A DNA stretch of 42,428 bases from Bacilli bacterium (GTDB lineage Bacteria > Bacillota_I > Bacilli_A > RFN20 > CAG-826). The DNA lies in contig JAGBLE010000020.1 in NCBI GenBank assembly GCA_017635565.1, forward strand, positions 1 through 42,428. Reading direction: 5' to 3'. Position numbers and translations under genes: made by a program. Numbering within the stretch: position 1 is the stretch's first letter; each line of letters opens with the position of its first letter. Below, in pieces: positions 1 to 6,207 of this stretch. The notes beneath the pieces are model-generated. The model was not told the origin of the DNA. It did no database searches and was given only the letters and a program-made list of their open reading frames with translations.

Positions 1-226
1 AATACCAGGAATTGGAAGAAATACCTTATTTAGAATCTTAAGAAGTAGAAACATCCTTAATGATGAAAATAAGCCATATCGAGAATATATCGAAAATGGC
101 TGGTTTAAAAGTGTCGAAAGTGAATATACCACTAAAAGTGGTGTTCATGTCTCTTTTACTACTAAGGCAACAGTTAAAGGATTAGAAAATATCCGCCGCT
201 TATTAAAAGAATGGGGGTATTGCTAA
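1..226 (+). CDS. Phage antirepressor, KilAC C-terminal domain (5' end outside window)
   Basis: An open frame runs from base 2 to the TAA at 224-226 and gives 74 residues beginning IPGIGRNTLFRILR and ending RRLLKEWGYC. This resembles the KilAC domain at the C-terminus of phage antirepressors: the IGRN-xLF-xxLR opening, a 'PYREYIENGWF' segment, then a 'T..GVHVSFTTKATVKGLENIRRLL' close. In that family the domain binds DNA and the N-terminal part (Bro-N, AntA or Rha), here missing, differs between phages. The stop codon overlaps the start of the next gene by one base, so the two are probably translationally coupled. The family is clear from motif recall; the exact antirepressor class cannot be told without the N-terminus. 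Confidence 0.8.
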   Translation, partial: IPGIGRNTLFRILRSRNILNDENKPYREYIENGWFKSVESEYTTKSGVHVSFTTKATVKGLENIRRLLKEWGYC

Positions 227-408
227 TGGATTATAAAGTTACTTATTCCGTTAATGAAGTAATGGAAATATTAGGTTTATGCCGTAGAAGTATTATCCGT
301 TACATCAAAGCCAAGAAACTTGATGCCTTTAAAGTTGGAAGCCAATGGAGGATCTTTGGTGAATCATTAAAAGCTCTTATTGAAGGAGGCACATATCATG
401 GCGATTAG
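226..408 (+). CDS. Excisionase-like / MerR-type helix-turn-helix protein
   Basis: A 60-residue protein starting MDYKVTYSVNEVMEILG. The pattern (S/T)VNEVMEILGLCRRSIIRYIKAKKLDAFKVG followed by a W-R-I strand is the winged-helix HTH seen in excisionase-family DNA-binding domains: helix, turn, recognition helix with RRSIIRYI, then a KVGSQWRI wing. I prefer ATG 226 because it overlaps the upstream TAA (TAATG) and begins right before the conserved domain; an in-frame ATG at 211 would add five residues inside the upstream gene. The 3' end overlaps the next gene by 11 bases. It probably acts as a phage regulator or recombination directionality factor, but no integrase is in view. Confidence 0.75.
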   Translation: MDYKVTYSVNEVMEILGLCRRSIIRYIKAKKLDAFKVGSQWRIFGESLKALIEGGTYHGD

Positions 409-1246
409 ACGTTGCTTTTCTAAGAAAATCGTTAGAAGCGATGACTTTTTAGATTTACCTGCTACTACTCAGCTTCTTTATTTCCAACTTGGTATGGAAG
501 CCGATGATAGAGGCTACGTTAATAATGCTAGAAGTGTTATCAAGATAACCGGTTGTGGAGTGGGAGATTTAGAAATGCTTATCTCTAAACGCTTTGTCTT
601 ACTAAGAGAAGAAAGATTAATCCTCATTAAGGGATGGAGAATTAATAATACCATTCAACCGACTAGACTCTCTGAATCCTTATATGTCGATGATCTAAAG
701 AAATTATTCTTTGATGAACATGGCTCTTATACGGAAAAAGAAACACCTCTTCCAGTACTAGCGACAATTTGTCGACAAAATGATGACAACTTGTTGACTC
801 AAGAGAATATAAGAGAAGAAAAGATAATTAAAGATAACTTAATAGAAGATAATTTAGGTCAATCTAATTTAATCCAAAAGAATGAAACTGGGATTTTTAA
901 AGGGATAGAAGTAAGTAACGCTGCTAAGATCCTCTTCTTAAGTATTCCTACATCCTTTGATAGTGGTATTTCCAGCCCAAATAAGGATAGATATTGTTTC
1001 TATTTTGATTCTCTTTTAAAAGAAGGAATTGATGAAAGAGATATAAAAGATGCTTTAGAAGACATCTTTAGAGACTTAGATGAAGATGATATTGATGATA
1101 AATATCTCTATCTCACTAATAGATTAAATAAGATTCTTCTACTAAATAGTGATGAGTTTGAAGATGACAACCTAGCTACTACCGAGGTCGTGAATAATAA
1201 TTCTTTAGATGAAGTAGAGGTAAGCGATGATGATTTACCTTTTTAA
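398..1246 (+). CDS. Phage replication protein, DnaD-like / replisome organiser N-terminal domain
   Basis: A 282-residue protein starting MAIRRCFSKKIVRSDDFLDLPATTQLLYFQLGMEADDRGYV. This opening, with SDDFLDLP, TQ-LLYF-LGM-ADD-G-V and the later KRFVLLREERLILIKGW segment, is the conserved winged-helix module of phage DnaD-like replication initiators that bind origin DNA and recruit the helicase loader. The C-terminal half is acidic and low-complexity, with many Asp/Glu/Asn residues (EDDIDDKY and a DDDLPF end). ATG 398 is chosen over the upstream ATG 380 because GGAGG lies 8 bases before it and homology begins there. It overlaps the HTH gene by 11 bases. No DnaC/DnaI partner follows, so the replication module looks trimmed. 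Confidence 0.75.
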   Translation: MAIRRCFSKKIVRSDDFLDLPATTQLLYFQLGMEADDRGYVNNARSVIKITGCGVGDLEMLISKRFVLLREERLILIKGWRINNTIQPTRLSESLYVDDLKKLFFDEHGSYTEKETPLPVLATICRQNDDNLLTQENIREEKIIKDNLIEDNLGQSNLIQKNETGIFKGIEVSNAAKILFLSIPTSFDSGISSPNKDRYCFYFDSLLKEGIDERDIKDALEDIFRDLDEDDIDDKYLYLTNRLNKILLLNSDEFEDDNLATTEVVNNNSLDEVEVSDDDLPF

Positions 1247-1464
1247 AGAGTTCAAGAGTGCGACATTATCGCAGTCTTTAATCACATCTAAAAATAGTCT
1301 TAATACCTCTAATGTATATTATCGGTTATTAGGGATAGACATTATAGGACAATTAACTAGCTTATAAATCAAAGATTTAAGTGGTTAGTGATAGATGAAG
1401 AAAAGTTTCATCTAAGAAATGAATAAAGTTAATAATTACAGTTTTTAGGAGGAATAACTTCAAC
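1247..1464. other. Noncoding gap between phage genes, with a hairpin
   Basis: These 218 bases carry no convincing gene. A perfect 8-bp inverted repeat (TAGATGAA, loop of 7, TTCATCTA) lies at 1392-1414. It is not followed by a T-run, so it is not an ordinary terminator. A strong ribosome binding site (TAGGAGGAA, 1447-1455) precedes the gene at 1465. The gap sits where many phages keep further replication and recombination genes, so an old deletion is possible. Confidence 0.4.
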
Positions 1465-2058
1465 ATGAAGAAATTAGATACCTTTCAAGAGTGGGTCAAA
1501 AATGGTACTGCGGATACATATTTATCTTCTATAAGAAGATGGGTAAGCGATAACGCCACGCAAAAGCAAATCGCTAAAAGCCTTCATATTAGTGAAAAAA
1601 CATTAATAACGCTGAAACAAAAGCATAAAGAAGTTGCAGCGGCTTTTGATGAAGGAGATGACATCTTAAGAGTGGAACTAGAAAACGCCATATTAAAAAG
1701 AGCTAGAGGAATGAAAATCGAAGATGAAGTTCAAACCTATGAAATGGTTGATGGTGGTGGCTCTAGAAAGAAACAACGTATCGTTAAAACTAAAAAGGAA
1801 ATACCACCAGACACTCAAGCGGCTATTTATCTTCTTCAGACTAAATTTGGTCGTAAATATAATCCAAAGAAAGATCAAATCAACATCATGGAAAAGAAAA
1901 GTGAACCTGAACATTGGGTTGATATGTCTGATGAAGAGGAAGAACTAATTCATGAAATAGAAGTCTTAGAAGGTAAAAAGAGAATTAGAGCCCTTAAGGA
2001 TAAAAAGAAAGTATTAGAGAAAGAGGTTGGTCCTCTTCCTCCAAAAGATACTGATTAA
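1465..2058 (+). CDS. Phage HTH protein, terminase small subunit-like
   Basis: A 197-residue protein. Residues 1-60 (FQEWVKNGTADTYLSSIRRWVSDNATQKQIAKSLHIS, then EKTLITLKQKH) form a helix-turn-helix resembling the DNA-binding end of phage terminase small subunits and related proteins often named transposase or helicase in phage annotations. The middle keeps the family pattern: a variable-length 'LENAILKRARG' helix, a basic RKKQRIVKTKKEIPPDTQAAIYLLQTKFG stretch in which PPD-xAA-xxLL is typical, then a charged tail. The start has TAGGAGGAA 9 bases upstream. If correct it would recognise the packaging site, but no large subunit follows. The family is fairly sure; the packaging role is inference. 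Confidence 0.6.
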   Translation: MKKLDTFQEWVKNGTADTYLSSIRRWVSDNATQKQIAKSLHISEKTLITLKQKHKEVAAAFDEGDDILRVELENAILKRARGMKIEDEVQTYEMVDGGGSRKKQRIVKTKKEIPPDTQAAIYLLQTKFGRKYNPKKDQINIMEKKSEPEHWVDMSDEEEELIHEIEVLEGKKRIRALKDKKKVLEKEVGPLPPKDTD

Positions 2059-2076
2059 TATGAAAGGAATTGAAAA

Positions 2077-2421
2077 ATGAGTAAGAGAATGATAAAAACA
2101 TCTTTTGATGTTGAAGGCCACTATGTTGATGGGTGGTTAAATCCATTTCAATGCTATCTTGTCTTCGCAGTTAATAACGAATTAAAAATGTTTCCAGTGC
2201 ATTTTTGTGTTTGGAGAAAAATTAAAAAATACGTTAAGGATGGCTATAAAAAGTTTCATCTAAAATACGAAGACAAATTTATTAATAAAGACAATCAAGG
2301 CTTCTTCTGTCATGTGGATGCCTATGGTGATAACAAAGAAGATCATAGGTATGGTATGGGTGGTGAAGGAACGATTTATAAAAAATATCAAATCAAATAT
2401 GAAAAAAAGATAAAGCGTTAA
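2077..2421 (+). CDS. Hypothetical phage protein, 114 aa
   Basis: A 114-residue soluble protein starting MSKRMIKTSFDVEGHYVDGWLNPFQCYLVFAV, with AAAGGAATTG just upstream and only 18 bases after the preceding stop, so probably the same transcript. It is rich in Lys, Tyr and Phe and has no signal peptide or membrane segment. I do not recognise the family. It ends immediately before the GC-rich island at 2422. It is kept as a gene because of its ribosome binding site, tight spacing and coding-like composition. Confidence 0.55.
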   Translation: MSKRMIKTSFDVEGHYVDGWLNPFQCYLVFAVNNELKMFPVHFCVWRKIKKYVKDGYKKFHLKYEDKFINKDNQGFFCHVDAYGDNKEDHRYGMGGEGTIYKKYQIKYEKKIKR

Positions 2422-2500
2422 CCCTCCCCCCCGGTCATCTTCTGTGACCTATTTAGCAGTACCGATGGGCCCACCTCAGAAATACGCGAGGCCAAAATTT
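2422..2500. other. GC-rich island resembling a phage packaging-region sequence
   Basis: Directly after the preceding stop there is CCCTCCCCCCCCGGTCATC, followed by a block with GGGCCCACCTCAG and ACGCGAGGCC. It is far richer in G and C than everything around it and has no open frame. In phages of Firmicutes I recall similar C-run and GGGCCC motifs between the terminase-small-like HTH gene and the packaging genes. A cos-like or other packaging or structural-RNA role is inference only. Confidence 0.3.
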
Positions 2501-2536
2501 CAAAAAACCAAAATCAATTCTGGAAAAAGAAAAATA

Positions 2537-2564
2537 GGGGTGTTCTTATTAGGACATTCCTTTT
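2537..2564 (+). terminator. Rho-independent terminator of the phage HTH operon
   Basis: GGGGTGTTC (2537-2545) pairs with GGACATTCC (2552-2560) over 9 bp, including three G-U pairs, around a TTATTA loop, followed by TTTT. It would end rightward transcription from the phage genes before the AlbA_2 gene. Confidence 0.55.
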
Positions 2565-2617
2565 CATATAAAAGCTCTAAAAATAATCAAAGATTAATAG
2601 ATATGAACTAACGAATG

Positions 2618-2626
2618 TGATATTCT
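2618..2626 (+). promoter_or_regulatory. Extended -10 promoter for the AlbA_2 gene, likely leaderless
   Basis: TGA-TATTCT is an extended -10 element (TGn plus 4 of 6 consensus bases). It ends only 6 bases before the ATG at 2633, so transcription would start at or next to the start codon. There is no Shine-Dalgarno sequence before this ATG, which fits a leaderless mRNA. Confidence 0.45.
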
Positions 2627-2632
2627 TTAAAC

Positions 2633-3943
2633 ATGGAATTTGTTGAATCTCAAACACTAGAATTTAAAGAACAATTTAATGATTCTTGTAAGCACACAAT
2701 TGTGGCTTTCCTTTCTCATGGAAGTGGAACCATTTATATTGGCATTAATAAAAATGGCAAACCTGTTAAATTAGATGATATTGACGCTATTCAAAGAGAT
2801 ATTTCTAATTTCTTAATTGATCAAGTATCACCTAGATGTATTGAATTGGTTAAGACTTCATTAGAAGATGTTGGTGGATATACCGTTATTAAGATTAATG
2901 TCACTCAAGGCGATAAACTTTTCTATATTAAGAAGTACGGACTAAGCGTTAAGGGTTGCTATATTCGCGTTGGTTCTACAACTAGAGAAATGACTGATGA
3001 AGAAATAATGACCAAATATGAATCCAATCTTCCAGAACCATTAATGAGAGAATATGAATCACCAAGTCAAAAATTGACTTTTGATATTTTAAAAACATCT
3101 TTGAGAGAACACGGTTTTCATATTAATGATGGTACCTTCTTAGACAATTACAAGCTATTAACCAGTAAAGGTAAATACAATTTAATCGCTGATTTGTTTG
3201 CGGATGAAAATGACATATCTATTAAAATTGCCCGCTTTGAAGGAACGACAAAAGCAAAACTTATCGAAAGAACGGAATATGGCTACAAATCTATTATTCT
3301 TGCTATAAGGAGAACCCTAGATAGGTTTGAGGCTTTAAATATTACAAAAAGCACAATTAAAGTTCCTCAAAGAGTGGATAAAAAATTATTCAACATGGAC
3401 GCTTTAAGAGAAGCTTTTATAAATGCGATAGCGCATACAAAATGGACCGAGTTTAATCCTCCACAAATTCAAGTGTTTAGCAATAGAATAGAGATTATTT
3501 CTACAGGTAGACCAATCAAAGATCTTTCTAAAGAAGATTTCTTCAAAGGAGTCAGCAAACAAAGAAATCCAGAATTAATGAGAATTCTTCATGATTTGGA
3601 ATTTGTTGAGCAGACTGGTTTTGGTGTTCCTACTATTGTTGATGCCTACGGGACATCAGCATATGAATTCTTGGATAACTTTGTAAAAGTTACTATTCCT
3701 TTTGATGAGGAAGTTATGACCATGGTAAACAAGGATGTCACTGACAATGTCACTGACAATGTCACTGAGTCGGACGAACAAATAATAATTAAATTAATAA
3801 AAGACAATCCATCATGTACAAGAAATGATATGGCTAAAGCAATTGGAAAAACGGTTCGCACCGTGCAAAGAGTTTTAAATGCTTCGACAAAAATTAGAAG
3901 AGTTGGCGGAGATTATGGCGGCCACTGGGAAGTAGTGGATTAG
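2633..3943 (+). CDS. AlbA_2 (Schlafen-type) domain ATP-binding protein with C-terminal HTH
   Basis: A 436-residue protein. It opens with MEFVESQTLEFKEQFND, then SHGSGTIYIGINKNGKPVKL: the AlbA_2/Slfn putative nucleic-acid-binding domain (E-xxxLEFK, G-xxxxGI-xxG), about residues 1-120. Residues about 230-370 hold a GHKL-like ATPase region with AFINAIAHTKW (N-box-like) and a later QTGFGVPTIVDAY. The C-terminus (about 385-436) is a winged helix (SCTRNDMAKAIGKTVRTVQRVLN). A DVTDNVTDNVTE linker precedes it. Members are usually called transcriptional regulators or RNA-binding proteins, and some sit in defence contexts. The gene has its own -10 box and flanking terminators inside the phage remnant, so it looks like an autonomously expressed cargo gene (moron). 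Confidence 0.8.
   Translation: MEFVESQTLEFKEQFNDSCKHTIVAFLSHGSGTIYIGINKNGKPVKLDDIDAIQRDISNFLIDQVSPRCIELVKTSLEDVGGYTVIKINVTQGDKLFYIKKYGLSVKGCYIRVGSTTREMTDEEIMTKYESNLPEPLMREYESPSQKLTFDILKTSLREHGFHINDGTFLDNYKLLTSKGKYNLIADLFADENDISIKIARFEGTTKAKLIERTEYGYKSIILAIRRTLDRFEALNITKSTIKVPQRVDKKLFNMDALREAFINAIAHTKWTEFNPPQIQVFSNRIEIISTGRPIKDLSKEDFFKGVSKQRNPELMRILHDLEFVEQTGFGVPTIVDAYGTSAYEFLDNFVKVTIPFDEEVMTMVNKDVTDNVTDNVTESDEQIIIKLIKDNPSCTRNDMAKAIGKTVRTVQRVLNASTKIRRVGGDYGGHWEVVD
3736..3771 (+). repeat. 12-bp tandem repeat in the AlbA_2 linker
   Basis: The unit TGTCACTGACAA occurs at 3736-3747 and 3748-3759, with a degenerate third copy at 3760-3771. It encodes the VTDN linker repeat between the ATPase-like part and the C-terminal HTH. 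Such repeats can gain or lose units by slippage without a frameshift. Confidence 0.75.
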
Positions 3944-3967
3944 TTTATCGCCAATAAATTATTAATT

Positions 3968-3998
3968 ACCTTCTTGGTTTATCTGGGAAGGTTTTTTA
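3968..3998 (+). terminator. Rho-independent terminator after the AlbA_2 gene
   Basis: ACCTTC (3968-3973) pairs with GAAGGT (3987-3992) around a 13-base loop, followed by a run of T through 3997. It begins 24 bases after the AlbA_2 stop. Confidence 0.6.
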
Positions 3999-4050
3999 AT
4001 ATTATTTCTCTTTTGTTTTATAAAAATAAAAAACAATTGCAAAGTTAATT

Positions 4051-4130
4051 GGGGTAGGGGGGTCTAAATCTCTACGACTAAAAAAGTGGAAATCGGCGCA
4101 GGGTCTCACGCACAAAAATCGCGAAATCAA
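4051..4130. other. G-rich island resembling a phage cos/packaging sequence
   Basis: GGGGTAGGGGGGTCTAAATC followed by TCTACG, and later GGCGCAGGGTCTCACGC and ATCGCGAAAT, stand out in an AT-rich gap (3999-4241) with no gene. The order 'G-run, GGTCTAAATCTCTAC' is one I associate with the HNH/terminase boundary of siphophages, where cos sites lie. Neither an HNH nor a terminase gene is adjacent here. The cos interpretation is inference from recall. Confidence 0.35.
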
Positions 4131-4166
4131 ACATATGAATAGGAAAAAATCAAACAATTAAGTTTT

Positions 4167-4182
4167 TATATCTATAGATATA
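4167..4182. promoter_or_regulatory. 16-bp palindrome, candidate repressor operator
   Basis: TATATCTATAGATATA is a perfect palindrome. It is followed at once by TTGATA (4185-4190), a possible -35 box with weak -10 candidates around 4208-4222, upstream of the small-gene operon starting at 4242. The position suits a phage repressor or antirepressor target. Confidence 0.4.
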
Positions 4183-4241
4183 ACTTGATATATAGTCAAC
4201 ACTACGCGAATATATGTATGATCAAAAAAGGAGGTCAAAAC

Positions 4242-4445
4242 ATGCATTATATTGAAATAAAGAAGGGACTTGATGCTCTACTTAAAAGAACCAAAGAGTA
4301 TGGTGAAAAAGCTATTCACGAAGAAGGATCCAACCTTGATGAATTCACCTACTGGAGAAGGGTAGTGGAAGGCTGCATTAAAGAAGGCCTCGCAATGGAT
4401 GAAGTCGACTGGGAGAATGCACCAACCTGGTTTAAACCTTTATGA
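4242..4445 (+). CDS. Small phage-type hypothetical protein, 67 aa
   Basis: A 67-residue protein starting MHYIEIKKGLDALLKRTKEYGEKAIHEEG. I chose ATG 4242 because AAAGGAGG lies 8 bases upstream; the frame extends to 4185 but that extension is not preceded by a binding site. It is mostly helical and charged and ends NAPTWFKPL. I do not recognise the family. Its stop overlaps the next start (ATGA, 4442-4445), so it opens a run of four tightly packed small genes typical of phage early regions. Confidence 0.6.
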   Translation: MHYIEIKKGLDALLKRTKEYGEKAIHEEGSNLDEFTYWRRVVEGCIKEGLAMDEVDWENAPTWFKPL

Positions 4446-4699
4446 AAGGGACTCAAATAATGAAAAAGGAAGAATTAAAACTTGGCGATAAGGTCAAGGC
4501 TATCTTCAGAAAATATGGAAAGCACATAGTCATCGGTGAGGTATGGGAAATCTCCACCGATGAACATGCTCTAGATGGAACTTGGGTGTCAATTAAAGTC
4601 ACTGGAGGAGACATGAGCGATAAACATGTTTCTTGGATGGTGGCTAATAAAATTAACGTCATGGTTCCTATTAGTGATGTTAAGGAGGTAATTAGATAA
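4442..4699 (+). CDS. Small phage-type hypothetical protein, 85 aa
   Basis: Starts in an ATGA overlap with the preceding stop; a second ATG at 4460 with AAAGGGA 8 bases upstream is an alternative start and would remove six residues. The sequence KLGDKVKAIFRKYGKHIVIGEVWEIS looks like a short beta-barrel (SH3-like) fold, but I cannot assign a family. It ends DVKEVIR, and its stop shares a base with the next ATG (TAATG). The tight coupling supports it as a real gene. Confidence 0.55.
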   Translation: MKGTQIMKKEELKLGDKVKAIFRKYGKHIVIGEVWEISTDEHALDGTWVSIKVTGGDMSDKHVSWMVANKINVMVPISDVKEVIR

Positions 4700-5157
4700 T
4701 GAAAGATAGAATCAATATATCCACTTGGATAGATAATTTCCTAAAACGAAGATACGACAAAAAAGAATCATTTAACGACGATGTTAAAACCCAAATAGAA
4801 GCTGGTTGGTATGACTGGTTTTGTAAAGATAGTAGCCTCGCTAATAAAACTAAAAGAATGGGTAATATCATCGCTAAGCTAATTAAAGGCGGCAAAGTCG
4901 ACCTAGATAATAACTATGTTTGGTTTAAAAATAACTGCCCACTTAATGGTCCTTTATATGATGACTTCCGTTTTGCATCTTTAGAAACTGGAGAAGTCCA
5001 AATGACTATCCAATTAGATTGCTGCTGGAACAATCACCGCTACTCAGTGTGGGGAAGAAGACATCCTGGTGCTGATTTTGAGCACGATAGACCATTATTT
5101 GAAACCGATTCGGTTAGAGAATTGATTAATTGGTTAAATTCACCTTGGGAGGCCTAA
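4699..5157 (+). CDS. Hypothetical phage/mobile-element protein, 152 aa
   Basis: A 152-residue soluble protein starting MKDRINISTWIDNFLKRRYDKK. It is rich in Trp, Tyr and Asp and contains WYDWFCKDSSLANKT, VWFKNNCPLNGPLYDDFRF and a C-terminal DSVRELINWLNSPWEA. I recall similar proteins as uncharacterised neighbours on mobile elements of Firmicutes, but no function is known to me. Its start overlaps the preceding stop by one base with AAGGAGG 7-8 bases upstream, and the next gene follows 2 bases after its stop. Confidence 0.6.
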   Translation: MKDRINISTWIDNFLKRRYDKKESFNDDVKTQIEAGWYDWFCKDSSLANKTKRMGNIIAKLIKGGKVDLDNNYVWFKNNCPLNGPLYDDFRFASLETGEVQMTIQLDCCWNNHRYSVWGRRHPGADFEHDRPLFETDSVRELINWLNSPWEA

Positions 5158-5159
5158 AA

Positions 5160-5396
5160 ATGAATAAATTAGATATCATCATTAAGATAACAGATAACAA
5201 AGGAATTAAAATTGGTAGAACTGTCTATCTCTTCAATAAGCCAAGAATGGTAGTCGGATTCTGGAATAACTCATTAGTGTTTGCCACTGATAACCCTAAA
5301 ACAATGCCTGAGGCTCAAGTGCTTATTTATACCTCTGATGAACTCAAAGAATTCTATAAAGAGGGCAGTCTTCAAGGCTTAGTAGATATCGAATAA
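5160..5396 (+). CDS. Small phage-type hypothetical protein, 78 aa
   Basis: A 78-residue protein starting MNKLDIIIKITDNKGIKIG. ATG 5160 is chosen because GGGAGG lies upstream and it starts 2 bases after the preceding stop; the longer frame from 5130 would run into the upstream gene. The pattern of short strands with a conserved-looking FNKPRMVVGFWNN segment suggests a small beta-rich protein. I do not recognise a family. It is the last intact gene of the phage-like block. Confidence 0.55.
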   Translation: MNKLDIIIKITDNKGIKIGRTVYLFNKPRMVVGFWNNSLVFATDNPKTMPEAQVLIYTSDELKEFYKEGSLQGLVDIE

Positions 5397-5413
5397 CGTT
5401 TCATTTTAATTAG

Positions 5414-5467
5414 ATTAGCGTGTACATTTTTATCTTGGTGTGGAATAAACCCAAAGATCATGCTAAC
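5414..5467 (+). other. Structured RNA element ahead of the methylase fragment
   Basis: TTAGCGTG (5415-5422) can pair with CATGCTAA (5459-5466) with one G-U pair. Inside it, ATCTT (5432-5436) pairs with AAGAT (5454-5458) and continues with a G-G/C-C extension. The nested helices suggest a folded leader or inefficient terminator; no T-run follows directly. I match no known riboswitch. Confidence 0.3.
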
Positions 5468-5504
5468 CTATTTTAAGTTTATTAGTTCTAAAAGGAACAT
5501 ACAT

Positions 5505-5597
5505 ATGAGCTTACAATCTTTCGTTAAATGGGCTGGTGGCAAACACCAGATTATGGATAAACTTTTAGAGTTTAAACCAAGAGAAGATGTTATTTAA
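5505..5597 (+). pseudogene. Truncated Dam-type DNA adenine methylase (N-terminal 30 residues only)
   Basis: The frame starts at ATG 5505 with AAAGGAAC upstream and encodes 30 residues containing FVKWAGGKHQIMDKLLEF, then stops at TAA 5595-5597. FVKWAGGK is the SAM-binding N-terminal motif of Dam/D12-class adenine methylases, normally about 260-300 residues long. The rest (including DPPY) is absent. The sequence turns directly into the leader of the SGNH esterase gene, so this marks the right-hand breakpoint of the phage-like segment. The motif identification is strong; whether the break came from insertion or deletion cannot be told here. Confidence 0.8.
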
Positions 5598-5610
5598 TTT
5601 AGGAGATACT

Positions 5611-6207
5611 ATGAAGATTTTCTTTCAAGGCGACTCTATTACTGATGCTGGTAGAGATAGAAGCGATAATCACAATTTAGTGGGTTATTCACTATTAGTA
5701 AAAAACACATTAGGTGATAATTATGAATATGTAAATTACGCTTGCAGTGGTGATACATCTAGACAAGCCCTAAAAAGACATGAGGCTGAATTTGCCCGTG
5801 AAAAACCTGATATTTTGGTTTTGCTCATTGGTGTTAATGATGTTTGGCGGAATGTTGATAACATTGTTGAAAGCATGACTACAAGTGAAGAATTTATTGA
5901 TAATGTAACTAAAATTATTAATATTAGTAAAACGATTAATCCCCATGTAAAAATTATCTTTTTAGAACCATACCTTATGCCTGGTTCTTCTCAAGTATAC
6001 GAGCGTGGGCTATCTTTATATGAATATAATATTTCTTTGTTAAGAAAACATATCAAACCATTAGTGGATCAATATGTTGAATTACAAGATTATATACAAA
6101 AACATACAACCGAAGAATTTACATTCACATATGATGGTGTGCATCCAAATATAAATGGCCAACAGTATTTAGCGAAAAAAGTAGTGGACGCTATTATTGC
6201 TAAATAG
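5611..6207 (+). CDS. SGNH/GDSL-family esterase (hydrolase)
   Basis: A 198-residue cytoplasmic protein starting MKIFFQGDSITDAGRDR. Block I GDSITDAG gives the nucleophile Ser9; the oxyanion Gly lies in ACSGDTS; block III is LIGVNDVW (G-x-ND); block V DGVHPN gives Asp175 and His178. Length and blocks match small SGNH hydrolases such as carbohydrate acetylesterases. I start at ATG 5611, with TAGGAG upstream, not at the in-frame ATG 5587 that lies in the methylase remnant. It is the first gene of the glycan locus, and removing O-acetyl groups from imported sugars is the likely but unproven role. It converges with the GH29-like gene, overlapping by 8 bases. Confidence 0.85.
   Translation: MKIFFQGDSITDAGRDRSDNHNLVGYSLLVKNTLGDNYEYVNYACSGDTSRQALKRHEAEFAREKPDILVLLIGVNDVWRNVDNIVESMTTSEEFIDNVTKIINISKTINPHVKIIFLEPYLMPGSSQVYERGLSLYEYNISLLRKHIKPLVDQYVELQDYIQKHTTEEFTFTYDGVHPNINGQQYLAKKVVDAIIAK

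Noticed and set aside
4051-4064. G-quadruplex
   Set aside because: Only two adequate G-runs are present, too few for an intramolecular quadruplex.
5587-5610. Upstream start for the SGNH esterase
   Set aside because: It lies within the methylase remnant; ATG 5611 has TAGGAG upstream and begins the conserved fold.
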